From Corynebacterium suicordis DSM 45110 (GTDB lineage Bacteria > Actinomycetota > Actinomycetes > Mycobacteriales > Mycobacteriaceae), in contig NZ_JADKMY010000001.1 in NCBI RefSeq assembly GCF_015351405.1, forward strand, positions 930,001-994,000: a stretch of 64,000 bases of DNA, written 5' to 3'. The translations under genes were made by a program, and so were the position numbers. Under the pieces are notes generated by a model that had not been told where the DNA came from, made no database searches, and worked only from the letters and a program-made list of their open reading frames with translations. Below, piece after piece: positions 12,621 through 23,263 of the stretch (the stretch's first letter is position 1; each line of letters opens with the position of its first letter).

Positions 12621-13978
12621 TGACAACTTTGCCTTTGCCGCAGGCATGGCGCTGCGTGATCGCGCTATGCATCGGCTTCTTCATGATCCTGCTGGATCAA
12701 ACCATCGTCACCGTGGCCACGCCCGCGATCCAGGATGATCTGGGTGCGGATTATGGCCAGGTGGTGTGGATCACCTCCGTGTACCTGCTGGCCTTTGCGG
12801 TTCCGCTGCTGGTCACGGGGCGTTTGGGGGATAGGTGGGGTCCGAAGCGGCTCTACATCGCGGGCATGGTGCTGTTTTCCCTGGCCTCGCTGTGGTGTGG
12901 CCTGGCTGGTTCCATTGAGCAGTTGATCGCCGCCCGCGCGGTGCAGGGTTTGGGTGCTTCCTTGTTGAGCCCGCAGACCATGAGCGTGATCAACCGGGTA
13001 TTCCCGCGCGAGCGACGCGGTTCCGCGCTGGGCGTGTGGGGCGCCACGGCGGGGCTATCCACTTTGCTGGGGCCCATCCTTGGCGGCGTGATCACCAGCG
13101 TGGCCAGCTGGCACTGGATCTTTATCATCAACGTGCCGATCGGCGTGCTCTCCATCGTGATGGTCTACCTGTGGGTGCCGCGCTTTGAACCTTCGGACAA
13201 GCCCATCGATGGGCTCTCGATCGTGCTGTCCATCGTCTCCATGAGCGCGCTGATTTTCGCGATTCAGGAGGGCGAACGTGTGCACTGGACCTGGTGGATC
13301 TGGGTCCTGTTCGCTGTGGCAGCGGTGGGTGCGGTCCTTTTTATTCGACGCCAGAATCAAGTCACCGGGCGGGATCCTCTGGTTCCGCTCTCGCTGTTTG
13401 AGCGTCGCTCGTTTTCCTATGGCAACCTCTCCATCTTCACCATGGGGTTCACTATCGCGGGCATGATGATCCCGATCATGCTGTATGTCCAGCAGGTGCG
13501 CGGCCTGGACCCCATCGCGGCTGGATTGCTGATGACTCCGATGTCGCTGCTGAGCTTCCTGCTCAGCCCGCTGGTGGGACGAGCCACGGACCGGATGAGC
13601 CCGCGGCCATTGGCTATGACGGGCTTCGGCCTGATGGCCTTGGGTTTGGCGATGACGGCCGGAATCATGGCTGCGGAGATCAACGTGTGGTGGATGCTGC
13701 TGGCCAACGTGGTCCTCGGAGTGGCGAGCCCGTTGATCTGGGCTCCGAACTCCACCACCACGCTGCGGGATCTGCCCGGTTCGATGGCCGGCGCGGGATC
13801 CGGAATCTACAACACCACGCGACAGCTGGGCGCGGTGATCGGTGCCGCGGTAATTGGCATGATCCTGCAAATTTCCTTCGGCAGTACGCCGGGAATCGGC
13901 TTTGCCGCCTCCTTAGTGCCCGCGGTGATTCTGTTGGGTGTCGGCATGTGGAGTGCGGGGCGCGCGGTGGACAGCTAG
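12620..13978 (+). CDS. MFS drug-efflux transporter, DHA2-type
   Basis: A 452-residue major facilitator with 12-14 hydrophobic helices. Motif D1 [14 protein letters not shown] near residue 22, motif [12 protein letters not shown] and motif [19 protein letters not shown] place it in the EmrB/QacA drug:H+ antiporter group. It should export lipophilic or cationic compounds across the cytoplasmic membrane; no substrate can be inferred. The GTG start at 12620 has AGGAG five bases upstream and overlaps the Nudix stop (TAGTG), so the two are coupled. Length is slightly short for a 14-helix DHA2 member. Confidence 0.85.
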   Translation: MTTLPLPQAWRCVIALCIGFFMILLDQTIVTVATPAIQDDLGADYGQVVWITSVYLLAFAVPLLVTGRLGDRWGPKRLYIAGMVLFSLASLWCGLAGSIEQLIAARAVQGLGASLLSPQTMSVINRVFPRERRGSALGVWGATAGLSTLLGPILGGVITSVASWHWIFIINVPIGVLSIVMVYLWVPRFEPSDKPIDGLSIVLSIVSMSALIFAIQEGERVHWTWWIWVLFAVAAVGAVLFIRRQNQVTGRDPLVPLSLFERRSFSYGNLSIFTMGFTIAGMMIPIMLYVQQVRGLDPIAAGLLMTPMSLLSFLLSPLVGRATDRMSPRPLAMTGFGLMALGLAMTAGIMAAEINVWWMLLANVVLGVASPLIWAPNSTTTLRDLPGSMAGAGSGIYNTTRQLGAVIGAAVIGMILQISFGSTPGIGFAASLVPAVILLGVGMWSAGRAVDS

Positions 13979-13988
13979 ACTCAAAATT

Positions 13989-15017
13989 ATGCGAATTGCG
14001 ACTCTGACCAGTGGTGGAGACTGTCCCGGACTCAATGCAGTGATCCGTGGGATCGTGCGGACAGCGGCGGGGCGCGGGCACACCGTGGTGGGATTCGAAG
14101 ATGGCTGGCAGGGTCTGCTGGAGGATCGGCGGGTGCAGTTGTATGACGATGACAACATCGACCGCATCATCCGCCGCGGCGGAACCATCTTGGGCACCGG
14201 CCGTTTGCACCCGGATAAGTTCAAGGCGGGCATCGATCAGATCAAGGCCAACCTGGAAGATGCGGGCATCGACGCGCTGATCCCCATCGGTGGCGAGGGA
14301 ACGCTCAAGGGGGCGAAGTTCCTAGCCGATAACGGTATCCCCGTGGTGGGCGTGCCCAAGACCATTGATAACGACGTCAACGGTACCGATTACACCTTTG
14401 GCTTCGACTCCGCCGTGGCGGTCGCAACGGATGCCATCGATAGACTCCACACCACCGCTGAATCCCACGATCGCGTGATGATCGTGGAGGTCATGGGTCG
14501 CCACGTGGGATGGATTGCTCTGCACGCGGGTATGGCCTCCGGCGCGCACGAGATCCTCATTCCGGAAGTGCCTTTCGATATCGATGATGTGTGCCGCCGC
14601 ATGGCGCGTAGGTTCCAGCTGGGGGAGAAGTACGGAATCATCGTGGTGGCCGAGGGCGCACTGCCCAAGGAAGGCTCGCTGGACGTGCCCGAGCGGGAAG
14701 TGGACGAGTTCGGACACGAGAAGTTCCAGGACATGACCGGGGTTATCGCCCGCGAGATCAACAATCGCCTGGACACCGAGGTTCGCTCCACTGTGCTGGG
14801 CCACGTCCAGCGCGGTGGAACCCCAACCGCCTTCGACCGCGTGCTGGCCACCCGTTTCGCCGTGAACGCCACGAAGGCGTGTATCCGCGGAGACTTCAAC
14901 AAGGTGGTTTCGCTGCGCGGCGAGCACATCGAGCTGATCAGTTTTGAGGATGCGGTCGGCGAACTCAAGGCAGTGCCGCTCAAGCGCTATGAGACTGCCC
15001 AGTCACTGTTTGGCTAA
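13989..15017 (+). CDS. pfkA: 6-phosphofructokinase
   Basis: Phosphorylates fructose 6-phosphate in glycolysis. The 342-residue protein shows the nucleotide loop [14 protein letters not shown] (residues 8-21), GGEGTL near residue 103, and the substrate motif PKTIDND. The glycine after GGE is what ATP-using enzymes carry; PPi-dependent enzymes have Asp there, so an ATP enzyme is likely. The -10 box TAGACT (13976-13981) ends seven bases before the ATG, predicting a leaderless mRNA and fixing the start. Position between gatA and gatB is the conserved actinobacterial arrangement. Confidence 0.95.
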   Translation: MRIATLTSGGDCPGLNAVIRGIVRTAAGRGHTVVGFEDGWQGLLEDRRVQLYDDDNIDRIIRRGGTILGTGRLHPDKFKAGIDQIKANLEDAGIDALIPIGGEGTLKGAKFLADNGIPVVGVPKTIDNDVNGTDYTFGFDSAVAVATDAIDRLHTTAESHDRVMIVEVMGRHVGWIALHAGMASGAHEILIPEVPFDIDDVCRRMARRFQLGEKYGIIVVAEGALPKEGSLDVPEREVDEFGHEKFQDMTGVIAREINNRLDTEVRSTVLGHVQRGGTPTAFDRVLATRFAVNATKACIRGDFNKVVSLRGEHIELISFEDAVGELKAVPLKRYETAQSLFG

Positions 15018-15043
15018 AACCGGGGTGTACTAAGATGGCACAC

Positions 15044-16561
15044 ATGACTGCGCCTGTCTACGACTATTCCGATGATGTGATGGACTACGAAGAAGTGCTG
15101 GAGCGCTTCGACCCAGTAATGGGTATGGAAGTCCACGTGGAACTCGCCACGAAAACCAAGATGTTTTCCACGTCCTCCGCGGACTTCGGCGACGAGCCAA
15201 ACACCAACGTGGACCCCTGCAGCTTGGGATTGCCCGGAGCACTGCCCGTGGTGAACAAACTGGGCGTGGAGTGGGCCATCAAGATCGGCCTGGCGCTGAA
15301 CTGCAAGATCGCCCCGTTCTCCCGTTTCGCGCGCAAGAACTACTTCTACCCGGATCAGCCGAAGAACTACCAGATCAGCCAGTATGACGAGCCCATCGCG
15401 TACGACGGCTACCTGGATGTCACCCTGGATGATGGCACCGAGTGGCGCGTGGAGATCGAGCGCGCGCACATGGAAGAAGACACCGGCAAGCTCACCCACC
15501 TGGGTGGAACTTCCGGCCGCATCCACGGCGCGACCGCTTCCTTGGTGGACTGCAACCGCGCTGGCGTGCCTCTGATTGAGATCGTCACCAAGCCCATCGA
15601 GGGCATGGGCGAGCGGGCGCCGGAGATTGCCAAGGCTTATGTCTCCGCCCTGCGCGACCTGGTGAAGGCGCTGGGAGTCTCCGATGCCCGCATGGACCAG
15701 GGTTCCATGCGCGTGGATTCCAACCTGTCCCTGCGTGAAAAGGGAACCACGGAATTCGGCACCCGCACGGAAACCAAGAACATCAACTCCCTGAAGTCAG
15801 TGGAGCAGGCCGTGCGCTTCGAGATGCAGCGCCAGGCCGCATGTCTGGTGAATGACGTGGAGATCATCCAGGAAACCCGTCACTACCAGGAGACGGATGG
15901 CACCACTTCCCGCGGTCGCGTGAAGGAAACCATGGCGGACTACCGCTACTTCAACGATCCGGACCTGCCTCCCGTGATCGCCCCAGCAGAGTGGGTCGAG
16001 GAAATCCGCGCCACCCTGCCGGAGATGCCGTGGATCCGCCGCGCGCGCATCCAGGAAGAGTGGAAGCTCAAGGACGAAGAGATGCGCGACCTGGTGAACG
16101 CCGGCGCGCTGGATCTGATCATCGAGACCGTGGAAGCCGGAGCGTCCTCCGGTGAGGCGCGTTCTTGGTGGGTCTCCTACCTGGCAGGCAAGGCCAACGA
16201 GGCGGGCGTGGAGCTCACCGCGCTGGAGATCACGCCAGCACAGGTAGCTCGGGTCATCGCCCTGGTGGGCGAGGGCAAGCTCACCACGAAGCTCGCGCGT
16301 CAGGCTGTAGACGGTGTGCTGGCTGGGGAGGGCGACGTCGATAAGGTCATCGCCGATCGCGGCCTAGAGGTTGTGCGCGATGATTCCGCCATCGAAGCGG
16401 CAGTCGATGAAGCGCTCGCCGCAAACCCAGGCGTGGTGGAGAAGTACAAGGCCGGTAACACCAAGGTCACCGGCGCTATCGTGGGCGCGGTCATGAAGGC
16501 CACTCGCGGCAAGGCTGACCCAGCGCAGGTCAATCAGCTGATCGCCAAGAAGCTCAGCTAA
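15044..16561 (+). CDS. gatB: Asp/Glu-tRNA amidotransferase subunit B
   Basis: The 505-residue kinase/transferase subunit that activates the Glu or Asp on tRNA and receives ammonia from GatA. The GatB signature [16 protein letters not shown] lies near residue 30, the zinc-region and LDYNRAG.PL-like motif (here [14 protein letters not shown]) near residue 170, and the tRNA-binding YqeY-like tail at the end. A TAAGAT box at 15031-15036 ends seven bases before the ATG at 15044, favouring that start over the ATG at 15035, which lies within the promoter. The stop overlaps the convergent transferase gene by a few bases. Confidence 0.96.
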   Translation: MTAPVYDYSDDVMDYEEVLERFDPVMGMEVHVELATKTKMFSTSSADFGDEPNTNVDPCSLGLPGALPVVNKLGVEWAIKIGLALNCKIAPFSRFARKNYFYPDQPKNYQISQYDEPIAYDGYLDVTLDDGTEWRVEIERAHMEEDTGKLTHLGGTSGRIHGATASLVDCNRAGVPLIEIVTKPIEGMGERAPEIAKAYVSALRDLVKALGVSDARMDQGSMRVDSNLSLREKGTTEFGTRTETKNINSLKSVEQAVRFEMQRQAACLVNDVEIIQETRHYQETDGTTSRGRVKETMADYRYFNDPDLPPVIAPAEWVEEIRATLPEMPWIRRARIQEEWKLKDEEMRDLVNAGALDLIIETVEAGASSGEARSWWVSYLAGKANEAGVELTALEITPAQVARVIALVGEGKLTTKLARQAVDGVLAGEGDVDKVIADRGLEVVRDDSAIEAAVDEALAANPGVVEKYKAGNTKVTGAIVGAVMKATRGKADPAQVNQLIAKKLS

Positions 16562-17583
16562 GCCAGCTTCTCATCATCCGGGAAGGATTCCTCGGCGGGA
16601 TTCTCTCCGGGTGGAGTCCAGTCATCGCCGGGTAGCTCGGCGCGATCGTGCGGAGCGTGGTAGCTCTGCGGATCCGGCCCCACGGGAACCACGCCCGTGG
16701 GGTTGATGTCTGTGTGAACCAGGAAGTAGTGGTCCTTGATCTGCTGGAAGTTGGTGGTATCACCGAATCCGCGGGTCTGGAAGAGATCTCGCAGGTATGC
16801 CCACAGCACGGGCATCTCCGAGATCTTGTTGCGGTTGCACTTGAAGTGGTTGTGGTAGACCATGTCGAAGCGGATGAGGGTGGGGTAGAGGTACACATCC
16901 GCCAAGGTGATCTGATTGCCCACCAGGTAGCGGCAATCGCTCAGGCGCTCCTCCAACCAATCCAGGGACTCGAAAAGCTCGTTGAAGGCCTTTTCGTACG
17001 CCTCCTGGGATCCCGCGAAACCGGCCTTGTACACGCCGTTGTTCACGGTGCGGAAGACTCGGTCTGCCACCTCATCGATCTCTTCGCGCAGGTGTTCCGG
17101 GTAGAGGTCCGGGGCATCCTCGCGGTGGAATTCCGTCCACTCGGTGCAGAAATCCTTGACCATGGTGCGGAAATCATTGGTGACCACGGATTGGGATTCG
17201 ATCTCCACCAGTGCGGGAACCGTAATGCCCTTGGGGTAATCCGGGTAGCGGTTCAGGTATGCGCTGCGCAGCTGACCCATCTTGAGCACGGGGTCGATGC
17301 TGTTGGGGTAGAGATCGAAAGTCCAGGACTTCCAATCGTGCGTGGGACCGGTCAAGCCCAGCGAGATTGCGTTCTCCAGGCCCAGGAGTCGACGCGTAAT
17401 GATCGCGCGGTGTGCCCAAGGACACGCGCGGGCGCCGACCAGCCGGTACGTTCCAGCTTCGGGGATTGCTCGGTCATCGATGTAATTCATGTCGCGGTCA
17501 AAGCTGCCGCCTGTGGAAATATTGCCCATGTTGATCCATGGTAGACCGACTCGCCGGGCAGCCTCCTCCGTGGGAGAAAGCAA
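16558..17583 (-). CDS. Xi-class S-transferase (glutathionyl-hydroquinone reductase-like)
   Basis: The 341-residue protein matches the ECM4/YqjG family: the catalytic motif CPWAHRAII around residue 53, YPNSIDPV..., the VPALV element of the thioredoxin fold, and a helical GST C-terminal domain ([16 protein letters not shown]). Such enzymes reduce thiol-conjugated hydroquinones. Corynebacteria use mycothiol rather than glutathione, so the real thiol may differ. The apparent start is TTG at 17583; a later start is possible. It diverges from the DoxX gene and converges on gatB. Confidence 0.82.
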   Translation of the reverse strand: MLSPTEEAARRVGLPWINMGNISTGGSFDRDMNYIDDRAIPEAGTYRLVGARACPWAHRAIITRRLLGLENAISLGLTGPTHDWKSWTFDLYPNSIDPVLKMGQLRSAYLNRYPDYPKGITVPALVEIESQSVVTNDFRTMVKDFCTEWTEFHREDAPDLYPEHLREEIDEVADRVFRTVNNGVYKAGFAGSQEAYEKAFNELFESLDWLEERLSDCRYLVGNQITLADVYLYPTLIRFDMVYHNHFKCNRNKISEMPVLWAYLRDLFQTRGFGDTTNFQQIKDHYFLVHTDINPTGVVPVGPDPQSYHAPHDRAELPGDDWTPPGENPAEESFPDDEKLA

Positions 17584-17601
17584 CCCGCATAGGCTGGGGG
17601 A

Positions 17602-18420
17602 ATGAGCCGGGAAAATGATTTTTTTGACGACGCCAATACGGATGTAGACGTACCGACCTATTCTCGTGACCCCTACGCGATGACCGGACGGGCTCGCCCA
17701 CAGCGGATCGAGCCTAAGCGGCCGGAGCCGAAGAAGCCCGAACCTGTGGTTGAAGAGCCCGTTGTGAATGAGGCAACTAAGACCGAACCATCGGTGGCCA
17801 AGCCCGCAACTGCGGTTCCAGCTTCAGCAGCAACTACTGCACCAGCCACGCGGGTAATGGACAAGTCAGTGGCTGATGAGCCAGCTACCGAAGCGCCCGT
17901 GGCAGAAAAGCCCGTGCGGGACAAGCGCGGCACGCTGAGCTTTGGTTTGCTGCTGCTGCGCCTGGTTGTGGGCGGTTTGCTGCTGGTCCATGGCCTGCAG
18001 ATCCTCTTCGCCTTTGGCGGGCACGCTGGGCTGAACACCTTCGAATCGCAGCTTTCGGATCACTCCCATGCGGATCTCCTGGCCGTGGGAATCTCCGTGG
18101 CCGAGGTAGTGGCCGGCGGTCTGTTGATCCTGGGTCTGCTCACGCCACTTGGCGCGGCACTGGGTGCCGTCGCAGCCGGATTCCTGGCGCTGCATCACCT
18201 GCGCGCATGGGAGGGCGGATATTTCCCCGCCACGCTGGATACCGAAGTACAGATGTGGGCAATCCTGGCGGCCATGTCCATGGTGATCCTGTTCACCGGA
18301 CCCGGCCGAGCTGCGTTGGATCGTCCACGCGGTTGGGCTACCCGGCCGTTGGCGTCGGCGTGGTTGTTCGCGATTATCGCTGTGGCCGGCCTCGCTGGCC
18401 TGTGGTTCCTGACCGCTTAA
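17602..18420 (+). CDS. DoxX-family membrane protein with long Pro/Ala/Glu-rich N-terminus
   Basis: Residues 1-110 are hydrophilic and low in complexity (repeated KPEP, EEP and AT runs); residues 115-272 form four hydrophobic helices with the DoxX pattern LRLVVGGLLLVHGLQ and GGLLILGLLTPLGA. DoxX-family proteins associate with redox enzymes at the membrane in mycobacteria. The TAGGCT box at 17590-17595 ends six bases before the ATG, consistent with a leaderless transcript, although the spacer GGGGGA could also act as a ribosome site. Confidence 0.75.
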   Translation: MSRENDFFDDANTDVDVPTYSRDPYAMTGRARPQRIEPKRPEPKKPEPVVEEPVVNEATKTEPSVAKPATAVPASAATTAPATRVMDKSVADEPATEAPVAEKPVRDKRGTLSFGLLLLRLVVGGLLLVHGLQILFAFGGHAGLNTFESQLSDHSHADLLAVGISVAEVVAGGLLILGLLTPLGAALGAVAAGFLALHHLRAWEGGYFPATLDTEVQMWAILAAMSMVILFTGPGRAALDRPRGWATRPLASAWLFAIIAVAGLAGLWFLTA

Positions 18421-19007
18421 TTGCTCAAGGCGAGCTTGAGCGCGATGGCCACCATCATGATGCCGATGCCGAGGTTGATGTAGGACCAGAAGCGTGGCGT
18501 CGATAAAGGTTTGGAAGGGACGCGGGCACCCAGACCGAGGGCGGGGAACCACAGCAAGGTGGCGCACATCGCGCCGATGAGCAGGGCGGGGGCGCTACCG
18601 GGGGTTTGGGCGGCCACGTTGCCGAGGATCATCGAGTCGATGTAGGCGGCAGGATTTGCCCAGGTCATGATAAATGCGGCGATGACCGGTTTATACAGGC
18701 CGCTGACGTCTTCGTTGGCCAGGGATTGGGGATTGCGGGCGTCGCGGAAACATGTGAACGCGAACCACAACAGGTAGGCCACGCCCACCCAGCGCAGGCC
18801 TCAGAGCAGCCAGGGAGCGCGCTCCACCAGCAAGCCCACGCCGGTAATGCCCAGCAGGGCCAAGAAAAAATCGCTGATCATCACCACGGCCAGCACCGGA
18901 AGCACAGAGCTCCGGCGCAGACCCTGCTTGATGATCAGCGCATTCTGGGGGCCAATGGCCACCATGAGGGAGAGCCACAGGACAAAGCCCTGCAGCGCGG
19001 TAGTGAC
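18417..19007 (-). pseudogene. LysE-family amino-acid exporter, disrupted (nonsense codon and lost start)
   Basis: Read in one frame from 19007 to 18417 this encodes a full-length (about 196-residue) LysE/ArgO-type exporter: ALQGFVLWLSLMVAIGPQNALIIKQGLRR at the N-terminus, ISDFFLALLGITG, then GLRWVGVAYLLWFAF and MTWANPAAYID. A TGA at 18803-18801 interrupts it after APWLL. In addition no ATG, GTG or TTG exists before the first helix; the position where a start is expected, overlapping ilvD's TAG, is GTC. A 123-codon remnant from the GTG at 18788 remains open. It probably was the last gene of the ilvD operon. Confidence 0.82.
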
Positions 19008-20857
19008 TATTTCACTTCGCGGACAGCACCGCGGTCAGCTGAAGTGGCCATGGAGGCATAGGCGCGCAGAGCCTTGGTGACGGTGCGCTGGCGGGTGGTC
19101 GGAGACCAAGGCTTGTCGCGGGATTCCATTTCTTCCCGACGCTTGGCGATCTCTTCATCAGAAACCTGCAGCTCCAGGCGACGCTCGTGGATATCGATGA
19201 GAATGGGATCGCCATCCTGCACCAAGCCGATGAGTCCGCCGTGGGCAGCCTCGGGGGACATGTGACCCACGGAGATTCCGGAGGAGCCGCCGGAGAAGCG
19301 GCCGTCGGTGATCAGTGCGCACTCCTTGGCCAATCCCGCGCCCTTGAGGAACGCGGTGGGGTGGAGCATTTCCTGCATGCCAGGGCCACCAGCGGGGCCT
19401 TCGTAGCGCACCACAACCACGTGGCCTGGTTGCACCTTCTTGTCCAAGATCACGCGCACGGCATCTTCCTGGGATTCCACCACGAGAGCCTTGCCCTCGA
19501 AGTGCCAGACGGAGGGATCCACACCGGCGGACTTGATCACAGCGCCGTTTTCCGCGAGGTTTCCGCGCAGGATCACCAGGCCGCCATCAGCGGTGAAGGC
19601 GTGTTCCACATCGCGGATGACACCTTCGGCGGCGTCCGTGTCCAGGGAAGACCAGCGGTTGCTGGTGGAGAAGGGCTCGGTGGTGCGCACGCCACCGGGG
19701 GCAGCGTGGAAGAGCTCAATGGCTTCTTCGCTGGCTTCACCGGAGCGGATATCCCAGTTCAGCAGCCATTCCTTGAGAGTGTTTGAGTGCACGCTGTGCA
19801 CGCCCTCGTTGAGCTTGCCCCCGCGGTAGAGCTCACCGAGGATGGCGGGGATTCCGCCGCCGCGGTGGACGTCTTCCATGTGGTAATCGGAGTTCGGGGA
19901 CACCTTGGAAAGGCAGGGGACGCGCTTGGAGAGGGCATCGATATCATGCAGGGTGAAGTCCACTTCACCCTCTTCGGCGGCAGCCAGGATGTGCAGCACC
20001 GTGTTGGTGGAGCCACCCATGGCCATGTCCAGTGCCATGGCGTTCTCGAATGCCTCGCGGGTGGCGATGTTGCGCGGCAGAACGGAGGTGTCACCCTCGC
20101 CGTAGTAGCGCTTGCACAGGTCCACGATGGTGGTGCCCGCGCGGCTGAACAGGTCGCGGCGAGCCACCTGGGTAGCCAGCGTGGAGCCGTTGCCTGGCAG
20201 GGAGAGACCCAGTGCCTCAGTCAGGCAGTTCATGGAGTTCGCGGTGAACATACCGGAACACGAACCACAGGTAGGGCAGGCTGCAGATTCCACGTCCAGC
20301 AATCCCTGCGCGTCCACCTTGTCGGAAGCAGAAGCGGAAATGGCGGTGATCAGGTCAGTTGGGGCCTGCACCACACCATCGACAGCCACGGCCTTGCCGG
20401 CTTCCATCGGGCCACCGGAGACAAACACCACTGGGATGTTCAGGCGCATTGCTGCATTGAGCATGCCCGGGGTGATCTTGTCGCAGTTGGAGATACATAC
20501 CAAAGCGTCCGCGGCATGGCCGTTGACCATGTACTCCACGGCGTCGGAAATGACCTCACGAGAAGGCAGGGAGTACAACATGCCCGCGTGACCCATGGCG
20601 ATGCCATCGTCCACGGCGATGGTGTTGAACTCGCGAGCCACGCCACCGGCTTCGGTGATGGCCTCGGCGACGATGTCTCCGACATCCTTGAGGTGCACGT
20701 GACCAGGCACGAACTGCGTGTAAGAGTTCGCGATGGCGATGATCGGCTTGTTATCGAAGTCTGCATCGGTCATGCCCGTGGCGCGCCACAGCGCACGTGC
20801 GCCCGCGGCATTGCGGCCCTGGGTGGTTACGGCGGATCTCAATGGGATTGCGTTCAT
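19007..20857 (-). CDS. ilvD: dihydroxy-acid dehydratase
   Basis: Dehydrates 2,3-dihydroxy-isovalerate and -methylvalerate to the keto acids of valine and isoleucine, using an iron-sulfur cluster. Cluster cysteines appear in NCDKITPGM and [11 protein letters not shown]; the substrate-binding [12 protein letters not shown] motif lies near the C-terminus. The 616-residue length is standard. I choose the ATG at 20857 (MNAIPLRS), which matches the C. glutamicum N-terminus (MIPLRS) and lies four bases after the TAG of the PH-domain gene; an upstream in-frame GTG at 20869 is less likely. Confidence 0.96.
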   Translation of the reverse strand: MNAIPLRSAVTTQGRNAAGARALWRATGMTDADFDNKPIIAIANSYTQFVPGHVHLKDVGDIVAEAITEAGGVAREFNTIAVDDGIAMGHAGMLYSLPSREVISDAVEYMVNGHAADALVCISNCDKITPGMLNAAMRLNIPVVFVSGGPMEAGKAVAVDGVVQAPTDLITAISASASDKVDAQGLLDVESAACPTCGSCSGMFTANSMNCLTEALGLSLPGNGSTLATQVARRDLFSRAGTTIVDLCKRYYGEGDTSVLPRNIATREAFENAMALDMAMGGSTNTVLHILAAAEEGEVDFTLHDIDALSKRVPCLSKVSPNSDYHMEDVHRGGGIPAILGELYRGGKLNEGVHSVHSNTLKEWLLNWDIRSGEASEEAIELFHAAPGGVRTTEPFSTSNRWSSLDTDAAEGVIRDVEHAFTADGGLVILRGNLAENGAVIKSAGVDPSVWHFEGKALVVESQEDAVRVILDKKVQPGHVVVVRYEGPAGGPGMQEMLHPTAFLKGAGLAKECALITDGRFSGGSSGISVGHMSPEAAHGGLIGLVQDGDPILIDIHERRLELQVSDEEIAKRREEMESRDKPWSPTTRQRTVTKALRAYASMATSADRGAVREVK

Positions 20858-20861
20858 CGTT

Positions 20862-21428
20862 CTAGTCACTCTTCTCTACTTCGGCGCGACGCTGAGCTTC
20901 GTATTCAGCGTATTCGTCCTTATCCATCAGCACTGCATGGCCGTCCTTGTGGACAACCTGCACCTTGCGATCTGCGGCTTCTCGGCCCGGGGTCACCGGA
21001 TCGGGAATGCGGCCGTCAGATGCCACGCTGAGGGTGATCAGCGAGTTAAAGGTTACTCCCGGGAGCCAGAAGCGCTTTTCTTCGGCTCCGTCTTCACGAG
21101 AAACGGCAAAGGCTTTACCCGCCTTATTAAACTGCACGCCGGAGAATTTATTCCATCCCAGCTCCTGGTTCTTACGCAGGGCGTAGCGGGTGGAGATGCC
21201 CTTTGGTCCCACCGTGGTGCGCACGTAGAAGGTCCAGGCCAGGAAGATCAGCGGCAGCAGCGGCACCCAGAAGAACCACGAGAACTTGAATCCCGCGAAA
21301 ATCAGGCACAGCACCACCATGAAGGCCGCGCCCAGCAGGTGCTCGCGGCTGGGGGAGAGGGTCACGGTATCGCCGCGCCACTTCACTCCCGGTCCAGCGG
21401 TGGGTGGGGTGATTCTGTTTGCGCTCAT
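20862..21428 (-). CDS. PH-domain membrane protein (CFP-6-like)
   Basis: The 188-residue protein has two adjacent hydrophobic helices (about residues 30-75) followed by a small bacterial PH-like domain ([30 protein letters not shown]) and a charged C-terminus. The layout and its place beside the ilv genes correspond to Rv3004 (CFP-6) of M. tuberculosis, whose function is unknown. It lies directly upstream of ilvD with a few bases of separation, and downstream of mscCG on the same strand, so a three-gene transcript is possible. Confidence 0.7.
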   Translation of the reverse strand: MSANRITPPTAGPGVKWRGDTVTLSPSREHLLGAAFMVVLCLIFAGFKFSWFFWVPLLPLIFLAWTFYVRTTVGPKGISTRYALRKNQELGWNKFSGVQFNKAGKAFAVSREDGAEEKRFWLPGVTFNSLITLSVASDGRIPDPVTPGREAADRKVQVVHKDGHAVLMDKDEYAEYEAQRRAEVEKSD

Positions 21429-21471
21429 AGTTGCTATTTAAACAGGTTGGCCTGTCGATGTTGAATCGCGG

Positions 21472-22923
21472 TTACTGCGTGGGCTGGGTGGTCTCGGCAG
21501 TGGGTTGCTGCTGCTGGCTGGTGGCAGGGGGCTGGCTGGAAGTGGTGGGCTGCTGCGTGGTGGTTTGTGGATTCTGTTGCTCGGTGGTGTCCGTGGGCTG
21601 CTCCGAGACCGTTGGTTGCTCTTCGGTCGGAGTCTCGGTTACCGATGGCTCGGTTTCGGCAGGTGTGGTTTCCTCCGGTGCTGTGGTCTCTTCGGTGGAC
21701 TGCCAGCGTGCCGGGTTGAGCAGGCCAGCTTCTCCGCCTTCGGGATTCGACGACGCCAGCGCCAACCCGCCCACGAAAATCAACGCGATGAACAGCAGGG
21801 TAGTGGACACGCGGGTTCTTCCCCCGATGCTGAGAAGGTTCTTGATCTTGGTGTCGTAATCGTGACGCTCAAAGACATTCTCATCCAGGGAGTCATCGAG
21901 TTCCTCTTCGCCATCGATGATGCCCCCGCGTTCGTCTCGCTTCGGGGTCGAGTGGGTGTGGGCAGAGGGTGCTCCCGGACCATCATCCTTGGGCTCGGAT
22001 CCGCGTGCCTGCTCGGTCAGTGCCGGGTCTTCCTCGATACGTGGGGCTGGGGTGGCGTCGGAAAGAGAAGAAGAGGGACCGAAGGCGGGCGCGTGCTGCA
22101 TGCGCTCCCAGAACTCGTTGGCCACGGCGGCGCGGATGGCGCGTTCCACGGCCCACTGACGGGCGGGGTTAACGTCCGCGGTGATGCGGAACTGCACGGA
22201 CCACGGCTGACCGGCGGTGGCGGGCTGAACTAAGTTCATGGCGGGGAGGACATCGAGTTGATCGGTGACGTCCTTGGCCACGTCGGGGTCGTTCACCGCG
22301 TGCTGAGCGGCGCGTTCCACGCTGTGGGTGAGCTCGGACATGGATTCGCCGTGCTTCATGGGGATCTGGATATCTACCACGGCGCGGGACCACTCCTGGG
22401 AGAAGTTGGTGATCACACCGGTGGTGCCGTTGGGGACGTTCACCATCTCGCCGGAAGGCGTGCGCAGGCGGGTGGCGCGCAAAGTGATGGCCACCACGGT
22501 GCCTTCAACGGGGCTGCTGGGGCCATCGAAGCTGACGTAATCGCCCAAGCCGAACTGACGCTCGGAGATGATGAAGAACCCGGCCAGGAAATCGCCAATT
22601 ACGTTCTGCGCGCCGAAACCAATGGCGGCGGAGACCACGGTGGCGGGAAGTGCGGCACCCAAGGCGGGCACGCCCAGGTTGGTGAGCGCGAGCAAGACGA
22701 TGAAGAAGAATGCGATGGCTTCCACCACGTAGACCAGGGCGCCGATCAGGGCCAGGCGGGTCTTGGTGGCCTCTTCGCCCTTGGATAGCTGGCGCTCGGC
22801 AAGGCGCATGGCCAGCCGGCCCACGCGCGGCACCAGAATGGCCGTGAGAACCAGCGCGGTGATGGGGATGCCGTGGTGGATGAACCAATCCCAGAGCTGG
22901 TACAAGAAGAACTTCAGATTCAT
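21472..22923 (-). CDS. mscCG: MscCG-type mechanosensitive channel, probable glutamate exporter
   Basis: Residues 1-280 form an MscS channel: three membrane helices, the pore helix region PATVVSAAIGFGAQNVIGDFLAG, and the cytosolic beta domain (GDYVSFDG...G.V..I.LR.T.LRT). Unlike E. coli MscS, there is a long acidic linker, a fourth membrane helix (LLFIALIFVGGLALA near residue 390) and a Thr/Pro/Gln/Glu-rich extracellular tail. This extension is characteristic of C. glutamicum MscCG, which opens on membrane tension and exports glutamate, and which also lies beside ilvD and ilvB. ATG at 22923 chosen; a GTG at 22932 is possible. Confidence 0.85.
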   Translation of the reverse strand: MNLKFFLYQLWDWFIHHGIPITALVLTAILVPRVGRLAMRLAERQLSKGEEATKTRLALIGALVYVVEAIAFFFIVLLALTNLGVPALGAALPATVVSAAIGFGAQNVIGDFLAGFFIISERQFGLGDYVSFDGPSSPVEGTVVAITLRATRLRTPSGEMVNVPNGTTGVITNFSQEWSRAVVDIQIPMKHGESMSELTHSVERAAQHAVNDPDVAKDVTDQLDVLPAMNLVQPATAGQPWSVQFRITADVNPARQWAVERAIRAAVANEFWERMQHAPAFGPSSSLSDATPAPRIEEDPALTEQARGSEPKDDGPGAPSAHTHSTPKRDERGGIIDGEEELDDSLDENVFERHDYDTKIKNLLSIGGRTRVSTTLLFIALIFVGGLALASSNPEGGEAGLLNPARWQSTEETTAPEETTPAETEPSVTETPTEEQPTVSEQPTDTTEQQNPQTTTQQPTTSSQPPATSQQQQPTAETTQPTQ

Positions 22924-23069
22924 GTGCTCCACAGTAATGAATAATCCGCCGGAACCATACTCTTGCTATTCGCTGCTCGGGGGCTGATTTTTCGCTGGAA
23001 AACCGGGTGAAATGTGGTCACCTAGTGAGATGATCATGTTCATAGTTTGGGAAATTAGTGCTCAAAGTG

Positions 23070-23099
23070 TTGCTAATCACAGCCCAGTGTGACTAAGCT
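23070..23099 (+). promoter_or_regulatory. ilvBNC promoter
   Basis: A -35-like TTGCTA at 23070-23075 and a -10 TAAGCT at 23094-23099 are separated by 18 bases. The -10 ends seven bases before the leader-peptide ATG. Confidence 0.65.
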
Positions 23100-23106
23100 G
23101 TGTTTC

Positions 23107-23145
23107 ATGATGAGCAACCTAATTATTCGCGTACTCGTACCCTGA
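23107..23145 (+). CDS. ilvBNC leader peptide
   Basis: A 12-codon ORF, MMSNLIIRVLVP, whose residues 5-11 contain Leu, Ile, Ile, Val, Leu and Val: all three end products of the pathway controlled. The start is predicted to be leaderless. Ribosome stalling on these codons when branched-chain amino acids are scarce is the expected sensor for the attenuator downstream, as known for C. glutamicum ilvBNC. The Leu codons are CTA and CTC; CTA is uncommon in this genome segment. Confidence 0.85.
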   Translation: MMSNLIIRVLVP

Positions 23146-23216
23146 GGGGCGCACCCTCACTCGAGATTCTCGAATAATTCCTGCGCCCCCAAGCCATGCT
23201 CGGGGGCCTTTTGCTT
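23121..23216 (+). promoter_or_regulatory. ilvBNC transcription attenuator
   Basis: Mutually exclusive pairings are visible. GGGGCGCA (23146-23153) pairs exactly with TGCGCCCC (23182-23189), an antiterminator that blocks the terminator arm. The terminator pairs GCCCCC...AGC (23185-23194) with GCT.GGGGGC (23198-23207), followed by CTTTTGCTT. AATTATTCG (23121-23129), inside the leader peptide's Ile codons, pairs exactly with CGAATAATT (23171-23179), so a ribosome stalled there would free the antiterminator arm. Confidence 0.8.
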
Positions 23217-23263
23217 GCCCATCCCTTTCCTGCAAAAGCACCGACTCAAGGAGCGAATGACAC

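Noticed and set aside
22990-23263. ilvB leader as a T-box or riboswitch
   Set aside because: No specifier loop or T-box sequence is present; the leader peptide and alternative hairpins explain it.
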